DNA of 64,000 bases, taken from assembly GCA_013339895.1 (NCBI GenBank), contig JABACO010000024.1, forward strand, positions 2,614,746 through 2,678,745. The letters are read 5' to 3'. The position numbers and the translations under genes were made by a program. Below the pieces are notes generated by a model. It made no database searches. It worked only from the letters and a program-made list of their open reading frames with translations, and was not told where the DNA came from. Of this stretch, positions 24,755-35,540 are shown piece after piece; position 1 is the stretch's first letter, and each line of letters starts with the position of its first letter. The DNA is from Ephydatia muelleri. Taxonomy: Eukaryota > Porifera > Demospongiae > Spongillida > Spongillidae.

Positions 24755-24857
24755 TAGTCTCGTACCCAGACCCGACTGACGTAAGCATCATCGCATAATG
24801 TATAACGCCGCAAGACGTACCATTATCTTACGTCAGTCGGGTCTGGGTACGTAACTA
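24755..24857. mobile_element. MITE with GTCTCGTACCCAGACCC ends, copy 1
   Basis: Starts TAGTCTCGTACCCAGACCC and ends with a slightly changed inverse. The same ends, without changes, flank 50236-50358. If the outer TA is the target duplication this would suit a Tc1/mariner-type MITE. The interiors of the two copies differ. Confidence 0.75.
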
Positions 24858-24927
24858 AATGTAGTTAAATAACCGTAGCACGCGTGTCATGTCGCTGGCT
24901 ATCGTCGAGTCAGCGGACACACAATAG

Positions 24928-25001
24928 CAACACACACACACACACACAACACAAACACACAACATACACACACAACACAAACACACAACATACACACACA
25001 C

Positions 25002-25060
<59 letters not shown>
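24928..25060. repeat. (CA)n microsatellite with AACA interruptions
   Basis: AC dinucleotide tract with interspersed ACAACACAAACACAC units followed by a pure AC run. Non-coding. Confidence 0.95.
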
Positions 25061-25297
25061 ACACGATACATATACAATACAACAGCTCAGCCTCCAGTAC
25101 AGCTGGCCATGGAATACGTGCACGACTCAGTCCAGGCAAGTCTTGAGATTATATAAACGACTAGGTACCGCGCCCCCGCTCCCATAGTATGACATCATTA
25201 TGACATGTCACTCGTCCACTAGTCTTCTAGCCGCTTTTTGAAGGCATCCTTCAGACTTCTCTTCCTAAGATGAGGATGTCATGCCTCGAGGCGTATT

Positions 25298-25362
25298 AAA
25301 ATGGCGACGTCTATAGCTTTCGTGTCACACAGTGACACGAAAACTATCGATGTCGCCATTTT
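25298..25362. repeat. Short hairpin, about 31-bp arms
   Basis: AAAATGGCGACGTCTATAGC is answered by an inverted copy ending GATGTCGCCATTTT with a few mismatches and almost no loop. It may be a small MITE; no target duplication was established. Confidence 0.65.
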
Positions 25363-25624
25363 TAACAATTTTACCAGTACAAAGAACACATTAGAATCCG
25401 TAAAAAAAAGTCCAATGGCCCCATTGAATAGTGCATGTGCTCTCGAAACATGTGACGTTCGTTGTGAGGTGCCACACAAACTGACGCAATACTTGGCCAC
25501 ATAAATTTGTCGGTTGGCCATCCAAATTGTGCAGTTTGCGCGCTTTTATTTCAGCGTCTCTTCCTTTATTTGCATATATCCGCGGGTGTAAAAATTCATT
25601 AACCACCTACTTTGCGTAATAGAT

Positions 25625-28404
25625 ATGACATCGAGGTGGGGTCCTAGTGCTGGAGTTTCAGAGGAACGAAAAGATTCAAATACAAGGTGAGCAGATAGCT
25701 ATGGCATGGGAGCGCCCCCAGTAACGTTCAACAATTATATGCGGTTACCCGCTCTCCACCTACATTGGAGATTATTTCTTCGTCATCTCCTTTGTAATGA
25801 AAGGGAAAGAAAAGCATGGAAATAATGTTGTTAGATTGAGTGAGTATCGATGACAGCTGCGCCTGGTTGAAGTTGATAGCAACACCAGGACAGGGTCACC
25901 AAGGTTAAATCCTATCTGACAGCATAACAGTGCTTCTGTTGTTGCACCTTACTGAAATTCTCTTATGATATATGACACAATGGGTGTGGCCACTGCTGGT
26001 GTGCATAGGGGATGGAATGCGGCATTGTCAATAGTATAAATGTAGTCTACATGTACATCCAAAATGTTTAAGCATGATGGTGATGAGTGAAATAATGGAA
26101 CACAAACAACAGAACTAATGACCCAGGAAAGGACCATTGAAATGTATTACACACATGCCCTATACCTGAAGTATTGATAGTATCCATAATAGTACTTTTA
26201 ACTTATCAAGCTTTTCTATCCTTTATAGTGCTCAGCTGACATGTCATCTGTGTTCTAAGCCGTATAGAGAACCCAGAATTCTTCCATGTCTTCACTCTTT
26301 CTGTGGCCATTGTCTCCATACGGAGATAAAGAGGTCTGGGACCAAGCAGAACATGGAGTGACCTACCTGTCAGAGAAGTATCACCATACCAGAGGGTGGA
26401 GTCAATGCTATACCTCAGAACCTCCATCTTGGCTTTGAAGTGGAGGTGGCTGAGTACATGTCCAAGATTGGCAGTGATTGTGAAAAGTCATGTGATGGTT
26501 GCATTGATGGGAGCACTGGGCCTGCAGTGGTGTTCTGTTGCACATGTCATCATCTTCTTTGCAAGTTGTGCCATGACCACCACAAGCATAGTAAGATATT
26601 CTATCATCATCAGCAGGTTGGATTAGACAAAGATTCAGTCATATTACTACCATCCATAATGAAACCCACTAAGCACTTCTGTTCCCTACCTCATCATGAG
26701 AAAGAAGAATTGAAATTCTTTTGTGAGACTTGCCGATCGCTGATCTGCAGTGACTGTACCCTCGTTCTCCACAAGGACCACAGGATTGCTGACATGTGCA
26801 ATATTGCAATGGTCCACAGAGATGCCATGAGGGAGGCACTTGTGTGTGCTCAAGAAGTGACCTTGAAGCTGACCAAAGCCATTTATGCCAATGGCAAGAT
26901 GGCAGAACAGGTTTATAATTCCAAAGGGAATGCCACACTGATCATAACCCAAGCCTTTGAACAGCTCCACCAATCTATTGAGGAAAGGAAGAACACACTG
27001 TTGTCAGAGATGGAGGCCATTTCACTTTCCAAGACAACAGCTCTGACCCTCCACAAGGAGCAGTTGATGAAGATGCAAGATGAGATTGGTCACTACACTG
27101 AGATGACCTCCCACATCATCCAGACCCACACTGACCACGAGATGTTAGCACTTGGGTATCTACTACCCACTGAACTGAAGGCCTCCCTTAAAAAGATTGA
27201 GAATGTATCCCTCACTCCAAATCTGTCTACTGACATATATGTGTCCCTCCTACACATCGATTCTCTTATTAAAAAACTCTCAACATTTAGTCATGTAATC
27301 GACTCATCTCCATCTCCATCACAGAGCACATGGTCTTCTGAGTCAGTGGCCAAGGTGAAGGAAAGGTACTGTGTTAAAGTGGAGAGCATGAGCTCAAATG
27401 GAGAGGAGTACCCATATGGTGGAGTACTTGTGAAGGCTGAGATGAGGTCGTCACATGATGGAGCCGTTGTCCCAGGAGAGGTAGAGGACCATGGGGATGG
27501 TACCTACACCATCACCATCACCCCTCAGACTGTTGGTCCTCACCAGCTCCTCATCACAATGGATGGTCAATATGTACACAATAGTCCTAGTGACCTTCAT
27601 GTGGGAACCAGGTACAGCACCCTATGTAAGCCAGAGCAAGTTATCTGTTGTGGTGGTTATCCACGTGCTATTGCCATCCATCACAGTGGAGACATCTATG
27701 TAACCTGTTGGAGTGATAACAGTATTCGTATTTTTGACCATGCTGGCCAGCAGAACAGAATCATAGGTAGTCGTGGCTGTGGTGATGGTCAGTTCAATAG
27801 TCCAATTGGTTTATTAATCATAGGGGATGTGATGTATGTTGCTGATTATGGCAATCATCGCATTCAGAAGTTGACAACAGGAGGACAGTTCCTGAAAAGG
27901 TTTGGCCAGTATGGATCAGGTCAGGGACAGTTCCAGTGCCCAGCATCAGTTATTGTTGACCAAAGAGATAGGTTGATTGTTTCTGATAGTGGCAATCACA
28001 GGGTAGTAATATTGGATCAAGCTGGCACCTGGCTATTGACCATAAATGGTAATGTCCCTGGTAGTCATGGTTTCCAGCATACCCATGACCTCGCCTTGGA
28101 CCCTCAATGGAATATCCATGTTGCAGCCAAGTAATCTAACACCATCAAAGTCTACACACCTGAGGGGACCTATGTCAGATCGTATGGGGATGTAAAGAAT
28201 CCAACTGGAATAGTGATTGATGAAGGTTACAGTCTTGTTACTGAGTACAATGGTCATTGTGTTTCCATCTTTGATTCTCAAGGAAACAAGGTCCACACAG
28301 TTAGCAATCTCATTGACCCCTATGATGTTACACTTGATCCTAAGAGTGGTAGTATGTATGTAGCAAACTACGGTGCTAAAACTGTATTGAAGTATTCTGT
28401 GTAG
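25625..28404 (+). pseudogene. TRIM-NHL paralogue with two nonsense codons
   Basis: Exon 1 25625-25686 (62 nt, same splice phase as the intact gene; ends in KDSNT plus 2 nt), intron 25687-26228, exon 2 26229-28404. RING, two B-boxes, coiled coil, filamin repeat and NHL repeats are all present and close to the gene at 12741. TGA at 26359-26361 replaces the first Cys of the CPTC motif in the RING, and TAA at 28132-28134 cuts the NHL propeller; downstream NHL sequence stays in frame to 28404 (ending VLKYSV as in the intact gene). A shorter product starting at Met 26440 (564 codons, no RING) is conceivable. It looks like a recent pseudogene or null allele, or could hold assembly errors. Confidence 0.88.
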
Positions 28405-28489
28405 TGTGATGCAATGTTTTGTGCTACAATACAGCGTCATCAGTTTTATAGGTGTATATTGTGCGATCCGCTTATAAGCTGTACTTTGT

Positions 28490-29505
28490 ATATTATACTA
28501 TGGGACGGTGTCCAGCAAAATCACCCTTCTGGAGTTCTATAGTCTACAAGTCAACCAAAACCAGGTTTTCTATACCTCCTCCTCCTACTCCCCCTCCTCC
28601 TCCTCCTCCTCCTCCTCCTCCTCCTCCTCCTCCTCCTCCTCCTCCTCCTCCTCCTCCTCCTCCTCCTCCTCCTCCTCCTCCTCCTCCTCCTCCTCCTCCT
28701 CCTCCTCCTCCTCCTCCTCCTCCTCCTCCTCCTCCTCCTCCTCCTCCTCCTCCTCCTCCTCCTCCTCCTCCTCCTCCTCCTCCTCCTCCTCCTCCTCCTC
28801 CTCCTCCTCTTCCTCCTCCCTCTCATATTCCTCCATCTCCTCCTCTCCCCTCCTCCTCCTCCTCCTCTTCCTCCTCCCTCTCATATTCCTCCATCTCCTC
28901 CTCTCCCTCCTCCTCCTCTTACCTACCATCCCATTGCATCCCCCCTCCCCCTTCGCCTCCACCCTCTCTCTCCTCCTCCCCCCCTCCTCCCCTCCCTCCC
29001 ATCCTCCCTTCCTCCTCACCCTCATCCTGCTCTTCCTCCTCCTCATACCTTTCTTCCCATTGTATCCACTCCTCCCCCTCCCCCTCCTCCTCCCCATCCT
29101 CCTCCCCCTCCTCCTCCCCCTCCTCCTCCCCCTCCTCCTCCTCCCCCTCCTCCTCCCCCCCTCCTCCCCCTCCTCCTCCCCCTCCTCCTCCCCCTCCTCC
29201 TCCCCCTCCTCCTCCCCCTCCTCCTCCCCTCCTCCTCCTCCCCCTCCTCCTCCCCCTCCTCCTCCTCCTCCCCCTCCTCCTCCTCCTCCCCCTCCTCCTC
29301 CCCCTCCCCCTCCCCCTCCTCCTCCTCCTCCCCCTTCTCCTCCTCCCCATCCTCCCCCTCCTCCTCCCCCCTCCTCCCTCCTCCTCCTCCCCTCCTCCTC
29401 CCTCCTCCTCCTCCCCCCCTCCTCCTCCTACCTTCCTTCCCATTACATCCACCCCTTGGTTAGGGATGGTTTTTAATATATCAGCAAGTTTCATTACCAT
29501 ATAGT
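28490..29505. repeat. Repeat unit with giant (TCC)n/polypyrimidine core
   Basis: Pure CCT repeat from about 28571 to 28810, then hundreds of bases of degenerate CTCCTCCCC. Unique flanks (CAAGTCAACCAAAACCAGGT at 28548-28567 and CCCCTTGGTTAGGGATGGTTTTTAATAT at about 29453) recur inverted at 35155-35540, and the outer flank (GGACGGTGTCCAGCAAAATC) recurs inverted near 51530. This is a dispersed repeat with an expandable core. Long open frames here (poly-Pro, poly-Ser, poly-Arg, poly-Glu) are artefacts. Confidence 0.9.
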
Positions 29506-29589
29506 TCACAAGCAGCGTGGAAAATTCTATTTTCAGTCACCCTGAAAGGTACAGGTATTTGGAGCTTGTGCAGAGACTCTTTGTCGTCA

Positions 29590-30101
29590 AGTCTTCATTC
29601 TAATTGACGAGTCCAAACAGATTGGGAAAGTCTCAAGCACAGTTGTTAGCTGCTGCATGCCTACTTTTCACTACATGGTTTAGGTGAACAACAGGCCACC
29701 CTACAAGCTGTTTACTGTGTAGGGCAAAATAAAAAACAAACAAAGCAATGATTTGGTATCTTGCATGGTGCAGAATCTGTAACCTGCATGATAGAATAGA
29801 ACCTAACTTTATGTTGCCGGGTTATACAAAGTTCAGGCCAGATTCCTTTTTTGGCTTGTTTAAAAAACACTATCATCATCAGCACACTGTAGATGACATG
29901 GGTGACCTTGCCAGGTGTGTAAGAGAATGTACACATAATGCTAATTGCATACCACAGCTATTTAAGGATTGGAACTACTATGATTGGAACAGCTTTTTTG
30001 AACAATAATGGTTCCTACCATGCACTGGTATTGCAAGTTACCGTACATTCATCTTTAGCAGACAACATCCAAGTGTGGTTTAGGTGAAAAAATCACCCAC
30101 T
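29590..30101 (+). pseudogene. DUF7869-like transposon-associated protein, 5' part
   Basis: Plus-strand frames give IDESKQIGK-like text, then after stops/frameshifts MIWYLAWCRICNLHDRI, FMLPGYTKFRPDSFFGLFKK and YDWNSFFEQ. This resembles the domain I know as DUF7869, common in cnidarian and sponge repeat-associated proteins, in which a GHTKFxPDxxFGxxK motif is followed by a YDW motif. TAA at 30006-30008 and TAG near 30081 replace what look like Tyr codons, and the frame then continues to the insertion at 30102. The protein resumes at 33962. Function unknown; the family is probably transposon-derived. Confidence 0.7.
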
Positions 30102-31510
30102 CACGGCGCGACAGTGTACCGTATGCAGCCTTGTATATTGCACCCATACTAATCGATACTCGTCTGCACTCGACACGTGGGCAGTTTTTCATACGTCACG
30201 AATGCGGCGCCTGTATACGTCTCAGAACGAACACTTCGCTTATACGTATGATATCGCGGTCTGCATATGGATTCAGTATATTCGTCATCACCTGTCTGCA
30301 TACTTCAGATGAACGCGTGCAGACTCTGTACACGTCATGTATTCGAATCGTTTCAAATCCATTTTCTGTTCTGCATACTTGAAGGCTAGTGCTTAAACCC
30401 TGAACCACGCCAGCAATAATACGGCAAATTTTAATCAAATTACAGCTGAAATACAACTTGGTCAAAAAATAAACAGGCATATATAGTTCCAAGCTGGCGA
30501 TCAAAGTCTCCATCACATTTTCCCGATGTAGTTAGAAGGGCACTCTCCGCCTAGCAGAGGCCTCTTGGAAGGCGAGCACGAGCCTCTACTACTCTCGCGG
30601 CACTTGTCGACGGTTTCCTTACAAGCACACGCTAAAATATTACAGAGGTTATGCACAAAGAACTCAGCATTTACTTACTCTCTGACCGCGGTGGTAGCTA
30701 GCTTATGCTTTACAATGCCTTCGTCGTCATCCCCTTGGTTGGCCATGCAGCGAAACGTTTTCATTTGGCCGTAGTACACCCTGGCGTCGGCTCAAGAGCT
30801 GTGGTCAGAAAGGAAAGTCATAGCATGCCTACTCTGTACCTGCGTTTCTTCTTTTGCCGGGGTTGGTCACTTCCACCATTTCAGTCTCGATGTACTCGCT
30901 TAAATATCTCCTGACCCTGAAGTTATTGGCACACGCACATAATCCACATGCACACATACAACGTACTATGCTCTTCACGTAATGGCGTTCTATTGGTCGG
31001 CACTGTGCTTAAGAGAACAAACATGACGTAAGCATGTAAACCTTTGTGACAACTTGAAACGCCGCCTAACTGCATCTACTGAATCACATACTTGTCCTGG
31101 TTTGACATAAGCAACACCTACAGTGTAAACACGCACAACTTACCAAGCCTAGACTGCTTAAGTCCGTTTGGTATGCCTTTATAACCTCCGCCTGTCACCC
31201 GCGTTGTCCGAAACTCTTTATCTTGCACAGTTGCACCTCACTGATTCGTCAGCTATATAGTGATCAAAATCAACAATCCAATTTTTCTGACGTTGGGAAC
31301 AGCTCCATTAGTACTGTCTCCACAGATAGCCCAGTAGTCCAATTTTCCTTTCCTCCTATTTCGTTGGGAACTAAACCAAGTTGCCTATTTTTGTTTCCTT
31401 TGCTCGATCGTGCGTCGTCACCTCCACTAATGACCAACACGTGCAAAACTTAAAACCGAGCATGCGCAGATCAATGATATCAAAATTAATTGCTCAAATA
31501 GGCTACACCC

Positions 31511-33564
31511 CACGGCTGTTTGCGGCTGGACACTAGGGATGTAATTAGAACGATACCGTAAATGGATGTATAAACTAAAGCCGATCCTCATTATAAACAT
31601 GCATCGCGCGAATCAAACAAACAACGTTATCCTGCCCATTTGAAGTTGAATGAGTGCAGAGAACCCTTCCACTATCTGTCTAGTCCTTATTATGCCATTT
31701 GCGCAATCCATACATAGCAATTCCTAAAAGCGCGCATCCTCTTTTTGCACTAATCATCACGCGTGACGTAGAAGGGGGTGCAGTTCAGGTTTGTTCTACG
31801 GACGCCCTGCAAATTTTCAAAGAGGTTAGTATATAGCAACATGGAGAGAAATGAAATCACTATCTGAAAACATCAGTCTACAATTGCCACTAGTTTTTTT
31901 CGCGCTACACTACGGCAGTGAGTCTTATGAATAATCTGTGCTTCGGTTGCATATAGGCTTGATGGATGACCACAGAGAGAAAGTTCAGCAGCACTGTAGA
32001 GTATGTGGGAGATTTCTAAAAGACAGAGGAGAGAAATCATATGAGTGCAAAGTGTTTGCAAAGCATCTGCACAGTGTCTTTGGGTTTGACATTACCCATG
32101 ATGTCCCAGACAGTCACCCTCTGTTCTTTTGTTACCGGTGCAAGCTAGTCATCGACAAGTCTCTACATGCTGAACACCATCTTTCTCCATACAAATCGTC
32201 AACGACAGTCTATGTATGGCAAGCCCATAATGAAGAATGTTGCAAGGTATTAATACATGTACACATGTATATGACCATGCAGCTAGCTTAAATCTCATAT
32301 ACACATATACATGCACATCCACCATCCAGATGTGCCATCCCAAAACAGGACCACTGAGAAAAACTAGACATCCCGGAGGTCGTTCCAAGGCCAATTCAAT
32401 TATTGGCTACATTAAGGGAATTGCACCACCAAACTGCTTACCGGATGCCCCACTAGCAAGCCAATTGAATACAGTAATGGAACAGCTTCTTTGTTCAGTC
32501 TGCCTGGATGTCTTGTGCCAACCACTAGAGCTCCCATGTAGAGCACTAGTGTGCACCATGTGCACTGTGCAGCTGTTCAGGGCATTTAACTGCAATGATG
32601 TTAAATGTCCCTGCTGTTATTCTGAAACACCTGTAATCCCATCAGAATTAAAGCCAGCCCCGCCCTTAGTCCAGGCATTGCTAAGTAATGTAATGGTCCA
32701 TTGCATTACTTGCACAAGGGACATGCGGGCTTGTGAGTACAATACACATGAGTGTAGTGTTTCACCTACACGAACTGAAGTGCAGATGGCCTCTCAGGTG
32801 TTGACACGGCTGGCTGACACTAGTCCTGACAAGATATTTTCAATGCCTACAAAAGGAACAGTAAGTTCAATTACTTGTGCTCAACAACTTGTACTATAAT
32901 TCTTGGGAGAACAAGGGGCCGAATCTATACATGCTAAGTTCAATACTTTACAACGGACATACCAGGCCATACCCGACAAGACACAAAGATTGATGTCTAT
33001 AGTTAAAGAACACCTATTATCAATTGCACCACACAACGTTGCAGCCATCCCCCAGCCATGCAAAAGACAAAAACACGGTCCACCCTAAAACTATTCTATA
33101 CGTGCTATAACGTGCATCTCACATGAATGTTACTCTACCGCGTGAGTAATCGACAACTTTATTCCATTCTAACAGCGTCAAAAAAACTAGTGGCAACAGA
33201 GACACAATGGAAATAGTAAGAACAACTTGTCGCCTTCAGTCTTTTTTTTCGGTCTCAAAATTTGCTCTTGGGGGAGAAAGAACCCGCCGTAGTGAAGACG
33301 TCCTTCGATATGTGCCCGCTTTCGAACGCTATAGCTAAAAGTATCGAAAAGCCTAAATCATGTGACTTAGGCTTTAAATAGAAAAGTAGTGCTACTATTG
33401 TTTTGTGTCTTTAAAATGGCGATTGTACTTGTTTTGTTCGTTCTTGCTCGAGTGCAAATTGGGGTCTAGGTTGTCAAGGTGTTGCTAGGGCATTACATAA
33501 TTATTTCAATATTTTTGGGGAGGAGGCCTAATGTCCAAGATTTCAATGTAAGCAAACAGCCGTG
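31511..33564 (+). mobile_element. RAG1-N-like DNA transposon, copy 2
   Basis: Same 13-bp TIRs as copy 1 (CACGGCTGTTTGC) and the same internal GGACAYTAGG blocks at unequal spacings. ACCC flanks both sides (31507-31510 and 33565-33568), a different 4-bp duplication from copy 1, so it inserted independently. The two copies are nearly identical over their whole length, apart from small indels, which indicates recent activity. It sits inside the element at 30102-33958. Confidence 0.9.
31962..33088 (+). pseudogene. RAG1-N-terminal-like gene, copy 2 (frame broken at last module)
   Basis: Exons equivalent to copy 1: 31962-32246, 32330-32860 and 32910-33088, with the first intron 32247-32329. N-terminal zinc region, RING and following finger are intact and almost identical to copy 1; three codons are missing at about 32035 (after GEK). 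An extra base near 32840 changes the phase at the second donor (GT at 32861), so the same splice puts the last module out of frame; the module itself is LGEQGAESIHAKFN, closer to the long relative at 4060-5545 than copy 1 is. Without splicing the frame ends at 32899. A truncated zinc/RING protein could still be made. Confidence 0.7.
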
Positions 33565-33961
33565 ACCCGCTAGAAATAGTCACAGATGTAGGTATCAGAA
33601 GTTTACAATGATTATAGGGATCCAATAACTTACCTGTGAGTACGCGACTCGGTCGAGGTAATTATAGTAGCCACACTCATATGAATGCGTTTTCATGGGT
33701 GTGGTTAAAACGGCCTATATTCCTATTTATTGCGCACTATCGTAATTTACGGGCTAAACTGCTGCTCGCGATATGGGTGCGATACGCACCCGATACTTAG
33801 CCCCAACAATACCCATCTGCACACTGCACTGGACATTGACATATCTACGTACGAGTATGTATATTGGTCCGCACACGTGCATGTCTGGATATGTATCTGC
33901 ATACCATGGCGTGGGCAAACTCTGCATATTACTGCATACGATACTATGTCACGCAGTGACT

Positions 33962-34545
33962 GATGATGTGATAGAGGTACAGCTATTCAAAAATGGTATC
34001 ACAATGGTAGATTTACTGAAGGTCCTTGAAACCAATTGTATGCCATCAATTCTGTACCCAAAAAGTTTAACAAATGAAAGAATGCAATACTTGTATCATA
34101 ACATAAGAGAATTTGTGCATGAAAAAAGTATGGCTGATAATGTGTGCCCAAAACCAGTTGGTAGTGTGTCACCACCTCAACTTGAGTGTAGTGAAGAAAA
34201 GAAAAACGCGAAGAACAAAATCAGAGTTGACATATTCTTTTGCATGCACAATGTGTGATAAGAAATATACAGTGCCCTGTACTCGCATAAAAAGAAGTAT
34301 GTTGCACAAGCAGCAGTGTTACCTACTAAGAAGGGTCAGCCAGGATAATCAGAGAAAGCACAACCAAGTGATCAAGATATCTCTCAGACTTTAGCTAGTG
34401 AAAATCACCATGTGGATGGTGCTACTGAACCAGGGAAAAGAGAAATCCGAGCTGACTTTGTCCTTTGCATGCACAATGTGTGATAAGAAATATGATACCA
34501 GTTCTGCTCTGCACACGCATCAACATAAAATTCATGAATAAATGA
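33962..34545 (+). pseudogene. DUF7869-like protein, 3' part with C2H2 fingers
   Basis: Resumes directly after the target duplication with DDVIEVQLFKNG and continues through LTNERMQYLYHNIREFVHEK and NVCPKPVG. Frameshifted downstream text contains two related C2H2-type fingers, FACTMCDKKYTVPCTR and FACTMCDKKYDTSSALHTHQHKIHE-like, at about 34230-34310 and 34450-34540. Zinc fingers at the C-terminus fit the transposon-protein interpretation. Non-functional because of the 3.86-kb insertion and upstream stops. Confidence 0.65.
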
Positions 34546-35150
34546 TAAGAGACATGTGTCCAAAGAAAAATCCCAGCTTTTTAAACTATTGGTATTGCAA
34601 GTCGCAAGCACTATGAATCATTTGGGTACTTCCATCATAGATATGTAATGTATGATGGGTGGGGATGTTTGGTTATTTCACAACTAAAAAGGCGATAATG
34701 CAACAACCTAGCAGGCACTGCCAAAAATCAGATGTTACACCCCCACACCTCCTGTTTCCCCCTCTCCTTATTTATAGTGTACTTTTCTTAGTGCTACGAC
34801 ATGCATGCATGTAGTTCAAAACTACTTTTTCTAACTTCCATGAAGAACATGTACAAGGTACCTGCATGTGATTCTGTGTCCCTGTAGTTGTGATAGCATT
34901 ACCACCATTTGGCTTGGTTGTCTATGTAAACCACTGACCACCCACAATCTGTACTGAAAAGGCTTACACCAACATACATCGAGTTCAATCTCAACAAAAT
35001 TCTAGTGCAAGCTCTGTATCTCTTGTAGTAGCCTTTTCTGACTGCATGTAGCCTGCAAATCCAAAAACACATTCCACTGCCTCCTAGAGATGAAAAATAT
35101 AATATATTGGGGATGAAACACTTCCTTTGAAACCATAGTTATAGTGGTAA
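34546..35150. other. Unassigned intergenic sequence
   Basis: AT-balanced sequence with no open frame of note, TIR or tandem repeat that I could see. Confidence 0.5.
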
Positions 35151-35154
35151 ATAT

Positions 35155-35540
35155 TAAAAACCATCCCTAACCAAGGGGTGGATGTAATGGGAAGGAAGGT
35201 ATAAGGAGGAGGAGGGGGAGGAGGAGGGGAAGGGGAGGAGAAGGGGAAGGGGAGGAGGAGGGGAGGAGGGGGAGGAGTGGATGCAATGGGAAGAAAGGTA
35301 GGAGGAGGAGGAGCGGTGAGGAGGATGGGAGGGAGGGGAGGAGGAGGGGGAAGAGGAGAGAGGGTGGAGGTGAAGGAGGAGGGGTGGATGCAATGGGATG
35401 GTAGGTAAGAGGAGGAGGGAGAGGAGGAGATGGAGGAAGAGGTGGAGGGGGAGGAGAAGAGAAAGAGGAGGAAGAGGAGAAGGAGGAGTAGGGGGAGGAG
35501 GTACAGAAAACCTGGTTTGGGTTGACTTGTAGGTGAGCAC
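35155..35540. repeat. Inverted, shorter copy of the TCC-core repeat
   Basis: AAAAACCATCCCTAACCAAG at the left and ACCTGGTTTGGGTTGACTTG at the right are reverse complements of the inner and outer flanks of 28490-29505. The core here is a degenerate GGA/GGAGG purine tract of about 300 bases. The two copies face each other across the DUF7869/transposon block. Confidence 0.85.

Larger units (their letters stand above)
30102..33958. mobile_element. 3.86-kb non-autonomous transposon, CACTG family, interrupting the DUF7869-like gene
   Basis: Left end CACGGCGCGACAGTGTACCG and right end (read inward) CACTGCGTGACATAGTATCG are imperfect TIRs, both followed by TATGCAG. ACT lies outside both ends (30099-30101 and 33959-33961). 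Removing the element and one ACT joins the flanking DUF7869-like frame exactly (KKSPT then DDVIEVQLF). TGCAG/CTGCATA motifs recur in both subterminal regions. No transposase is recognisable inside; about 2.05 kb of it is the nested RAG1-N-like element at 31511-33564. Frames at 30565-30914 and 31223-31453 are unassigned. Confidence 0.82.

Noticed and set aside
28452-29504. Open frames of up to 350 codons rich in Pro, Ser, Arg or Glu
   Set aside because: They are translations of the (TCC)n tract; all three frames on both strands are open, and there is no non-repetitive domain.
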